Assembly (NCBI GenBank): GCA_031274005.1
Contig: JAISQU010000247.1
Coordinates: 1 to 15,603, forward strand
Source: Spirochaetales bacterium
GTDB lineage: Bacteria > Spirochaetota > Spirochaetia > DTKZ01
Direction of reading: 5' to 3'
Length of the DNA stretch: 15,603 nt
The notes under the pieces are model-generated. The model saw only the letters and a program-made list of their open reading frames with translations, ran no database searches and was not told the DNA's origin. Positions within the stretch are counted from its first letter, which is position 1. Every line of letters starts with the position of its first letter. The position numbers and the translations under genes were made by a program. Below are positions 14,647-15,603 of this stretch, one piece after another.

Positions 14647-14675
14647 TTGAATAAACCGCCCGCCGCGTATATACT
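14647..14675 (+). promoter_or_regulatory. Promoter of the Uma2 gene, placed for a leaderless transcript
   Basis: TTGAAT (14647-14652), a 17-bp spacer and TATACT (14670-14675). The expected transcription start falls at about the ATG at 14682, and no ribosome site lies ahead of either that ATG or the in-frame ATG at 14694. Confidence 0.55.
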
Positions 14676-14681
14676 TGCGAT

Positions 14682-15396
14682 ATGGGTTCCGTCATGCCGC
14701 TGACACAGGAAAAACAGTCTTATACCTACGCCGACTATCTTGAATGGGACGAAAACGTCCGGGCCGAGATTATTAACGGAAAAATTTATATGATGAGCCC
14801 CCCGCTTACTATGCATCAGAGAATTTCCATGCGCCTGTCAACCCAAATTGCGAACTTCCTGAAAGGGAAACCCTGCGAAGTATTTGCCGCCCCCTTTGGC
14901 GTCCGGCTTTTCCCGAAAGAGGATAAAACCGACGATACCGTTGTAGAACCCGATATCGCGGTGGTGTGCGATTCCTCAAAACTGGACGAACGCGGCTGTA
15001 ACGGCGCGCCTGACCTGGTAATCGAAATTATTTCTCCCTCCACAGTCAGCCACGACTGTATAATGACTCTCCTCGCCCTGAAGGGCGAGGTATCGTCGTT
15101 CTGTTAGGTATGGATTTTATGCGGGTCCATACCCCCTATAAACAAGATTTAACCGGGTTCAACACGCCCTGAAGGGCGGGGTATGGACCCGCTTGCGAAT
15201 CAAATTCAATAAATATCTCAGGGCCGGTGTACGGGAATACTGGATTGTCGACCCCGATACCCGCTTAATTAAGGCTCATATACTCAACCAGGATAAATAC
15301 ATCTCTGTCATCCACGAGGCGGACGTAATTGAAACAATTCCCGTTTCCGTACTGCCGGGCTGTGAGATTGACGTAAAGGCCGTCTTTACGGGATAA
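14682..15396 (+). pseudogene. Uma2-family (PD-(D/E)XK nuclease-fold) gene split by mobile element copy 2
   Basis: The 5' fragment (14682-15062) encodes Uma2 residues 1-127, including YADYLEWDE, the catalytic-type D91 (VEPDIAVV) and E115 (DLVIEIISPST). The 3' fragment (15199-15396) encodes IKFNKYLRAGVREYWIVDPDTRLI and the C-terminus, split here as IKFNKYLRAG plus VREYWIVDP, ending in TAA. Between them lie 136 bp of inserted DNA; the 5' frame reads into it and stops at TAG 15105-15107. Deleting 15063-15198 gives SHDCI joined to IKFNKY in frame, 192 residues, the normal Uma2 size and exactly the family pattern. Uma2 proteins are nuclease-fold proteins of uncertain role, often in many copies per genome. 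The 5' product would keep the acidic residues but lose the following helix and strand, and is probably inactive. Confidence 0.88.
15063..15198 (-). mobile_element. Non-autonomous IS200/IS605-type (PATE-like) element, copy 2, complete
   Basis: Boundaries come from restoring the Uma2 frame: the element is 136 bp, inserted between TATA and ATCAAA on the plus strand. On the minus strand its left end follows TTTGAT directly and its right end finishes in GAGTCAT. The right-end hairpin is cctcgccctgaagggcgagg (15071-15090); the left-end region has a 15-bp stem (15121-15135 with 15178-15192) and a nested hairpin (15165-15178). There is no terminal inverted repeat of the DDE type and no target duplication, both as expected for Y1-transposase (TnpA) elements. 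No protein is encoded, so it must be mobilised in trans, if at all. Confidence 0.78.
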
Positions 15397-15603
15397 GCCG
15401 GCGTCAAACGCGGGCGGCCCAAAAGGCGCGGGACTTCCAGCCCACGACTATACACACTCAGCATTTCGGCTGTTTACGACGTTTTGCCAGCCCGAATAAG
15501 GGCTTTGCGAAGCAAAGACCAGGGCCGACAAAATGTGGCGGAGGTTTTGCGTGGGAATGAGCGAAGCGATTGACCTAGCAAAACCGTAGCCCGAGCCGCC
15601 TAC
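15397..15603. other. Non-coding right edge with short inverted repeats
   Basis: No gene is supported here. Short palindromes occur one after another: gccc/gggc (15490-15503 region), ctttgc/gcaaag around gaa (about 15503-15517), and ggttttgc/gcaaaacc (15543-15550 with 15578-15585) enclosing gagcgaagcg. The word gttttgc occurs twice (about 15480 and 15544). It looks like an interspersed genomic repeat or the edge of another element, cut by the window end. Confidence 0.4.

Noticed and set aside
15071..15090. Intrinsic terminator
   Set aside because: The perfect hairpin has no T-run and is the right-end palindrome of the mini-element, which explains it better.
14682..15107. Uma2 pair as part of a restriction or toxin system
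   Set aside because: No partner gene is next to it, and Uma2 genes often occur alone in many copies; the gene is also interrupted.
15193..15396. Independent small protein starting MRIKFNKY
   Set aside because: It is the C-terminal part of Uma2; its TTG start lies in the inserted element and there is no ribosome site.

Overview
The window looks like part of a spirochaete chromosome, most likely a Treponema relative. This is inferred from the style of the solute-binding-protein signal peptide (…VFA followed by a GGGGES stretch), a YihY/BrkB membrane protein fused to a cyclic-nucleotide-binding domain, a double-length DUF502 protein, and the overall gene mix. No rRNA, tRNA, CRISPR array or integrase was seen.

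Left part (1-2850, minus strand): a three-gene operon reads leftwards. It encodes a FadR-type GntR regulator, a metallo-beta-lactamase-fold hydrolase, and a GntP-family gluconate/organic-acid permease. The permease is cut after about 265 residues by a small mobile element that runs off the left edge. A perfect 12-bp inverted repeat lies directly downstream of the regulator's own promoter and is a strong operator candidate. A GC-rich, multi-hairpin intergenic block separates this operon from the divergent genes.

Middle (2855-7330, plus strand): a catabolic cassette of a DUF1445 (D-glutamate cyclase-like / putative hydro-lyase) protein, a divergent DeoC-type aldolase, an FGGY carbohydrate kinase and a GldA-type glycerol dehydrogenase. 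The simplest reading is oxidation, phosphorylation and aldol cleavage of a small polyol or sugar derivative. The substrate cannot be read from the sequence. A hairpin closes the block. A minus-strand gene for the YihY/BrkB-cNMP-binding fusion converges on it.

Right-middle (8680-11720): a complete TRAP transporter, dctP-dctQ-dctM, with its own extended -10 promoter. A hairpin plus U-rich tract lies between dctP and dctQ, and a strong terminator follows dctM. It probably imports the substrate of the catabolic genes or a related organic acid.

Right part (11755-15603): housekeeping-like genes (tandem DUF502 membrane protein, asparaginyl-tRNA synthetase), then a Uma2-family nuclease-fold gene split by a second, nearly identical copy of the mobile element. 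The two element copies differ at 1 of the 120 bp shared in the window (114 bp of element plus 6 bp of identical target). They carry hairpins at both ends, encode no protein, and both abut TTTGAT. This is the behaviour of a non-autonomous IS200/IS605-type (PATE-like) element. Removing 136 bp from the Uma2 copy restores one continuous 192-codon frame. The extreme right end is non-coding and rich in short inverted repeats.
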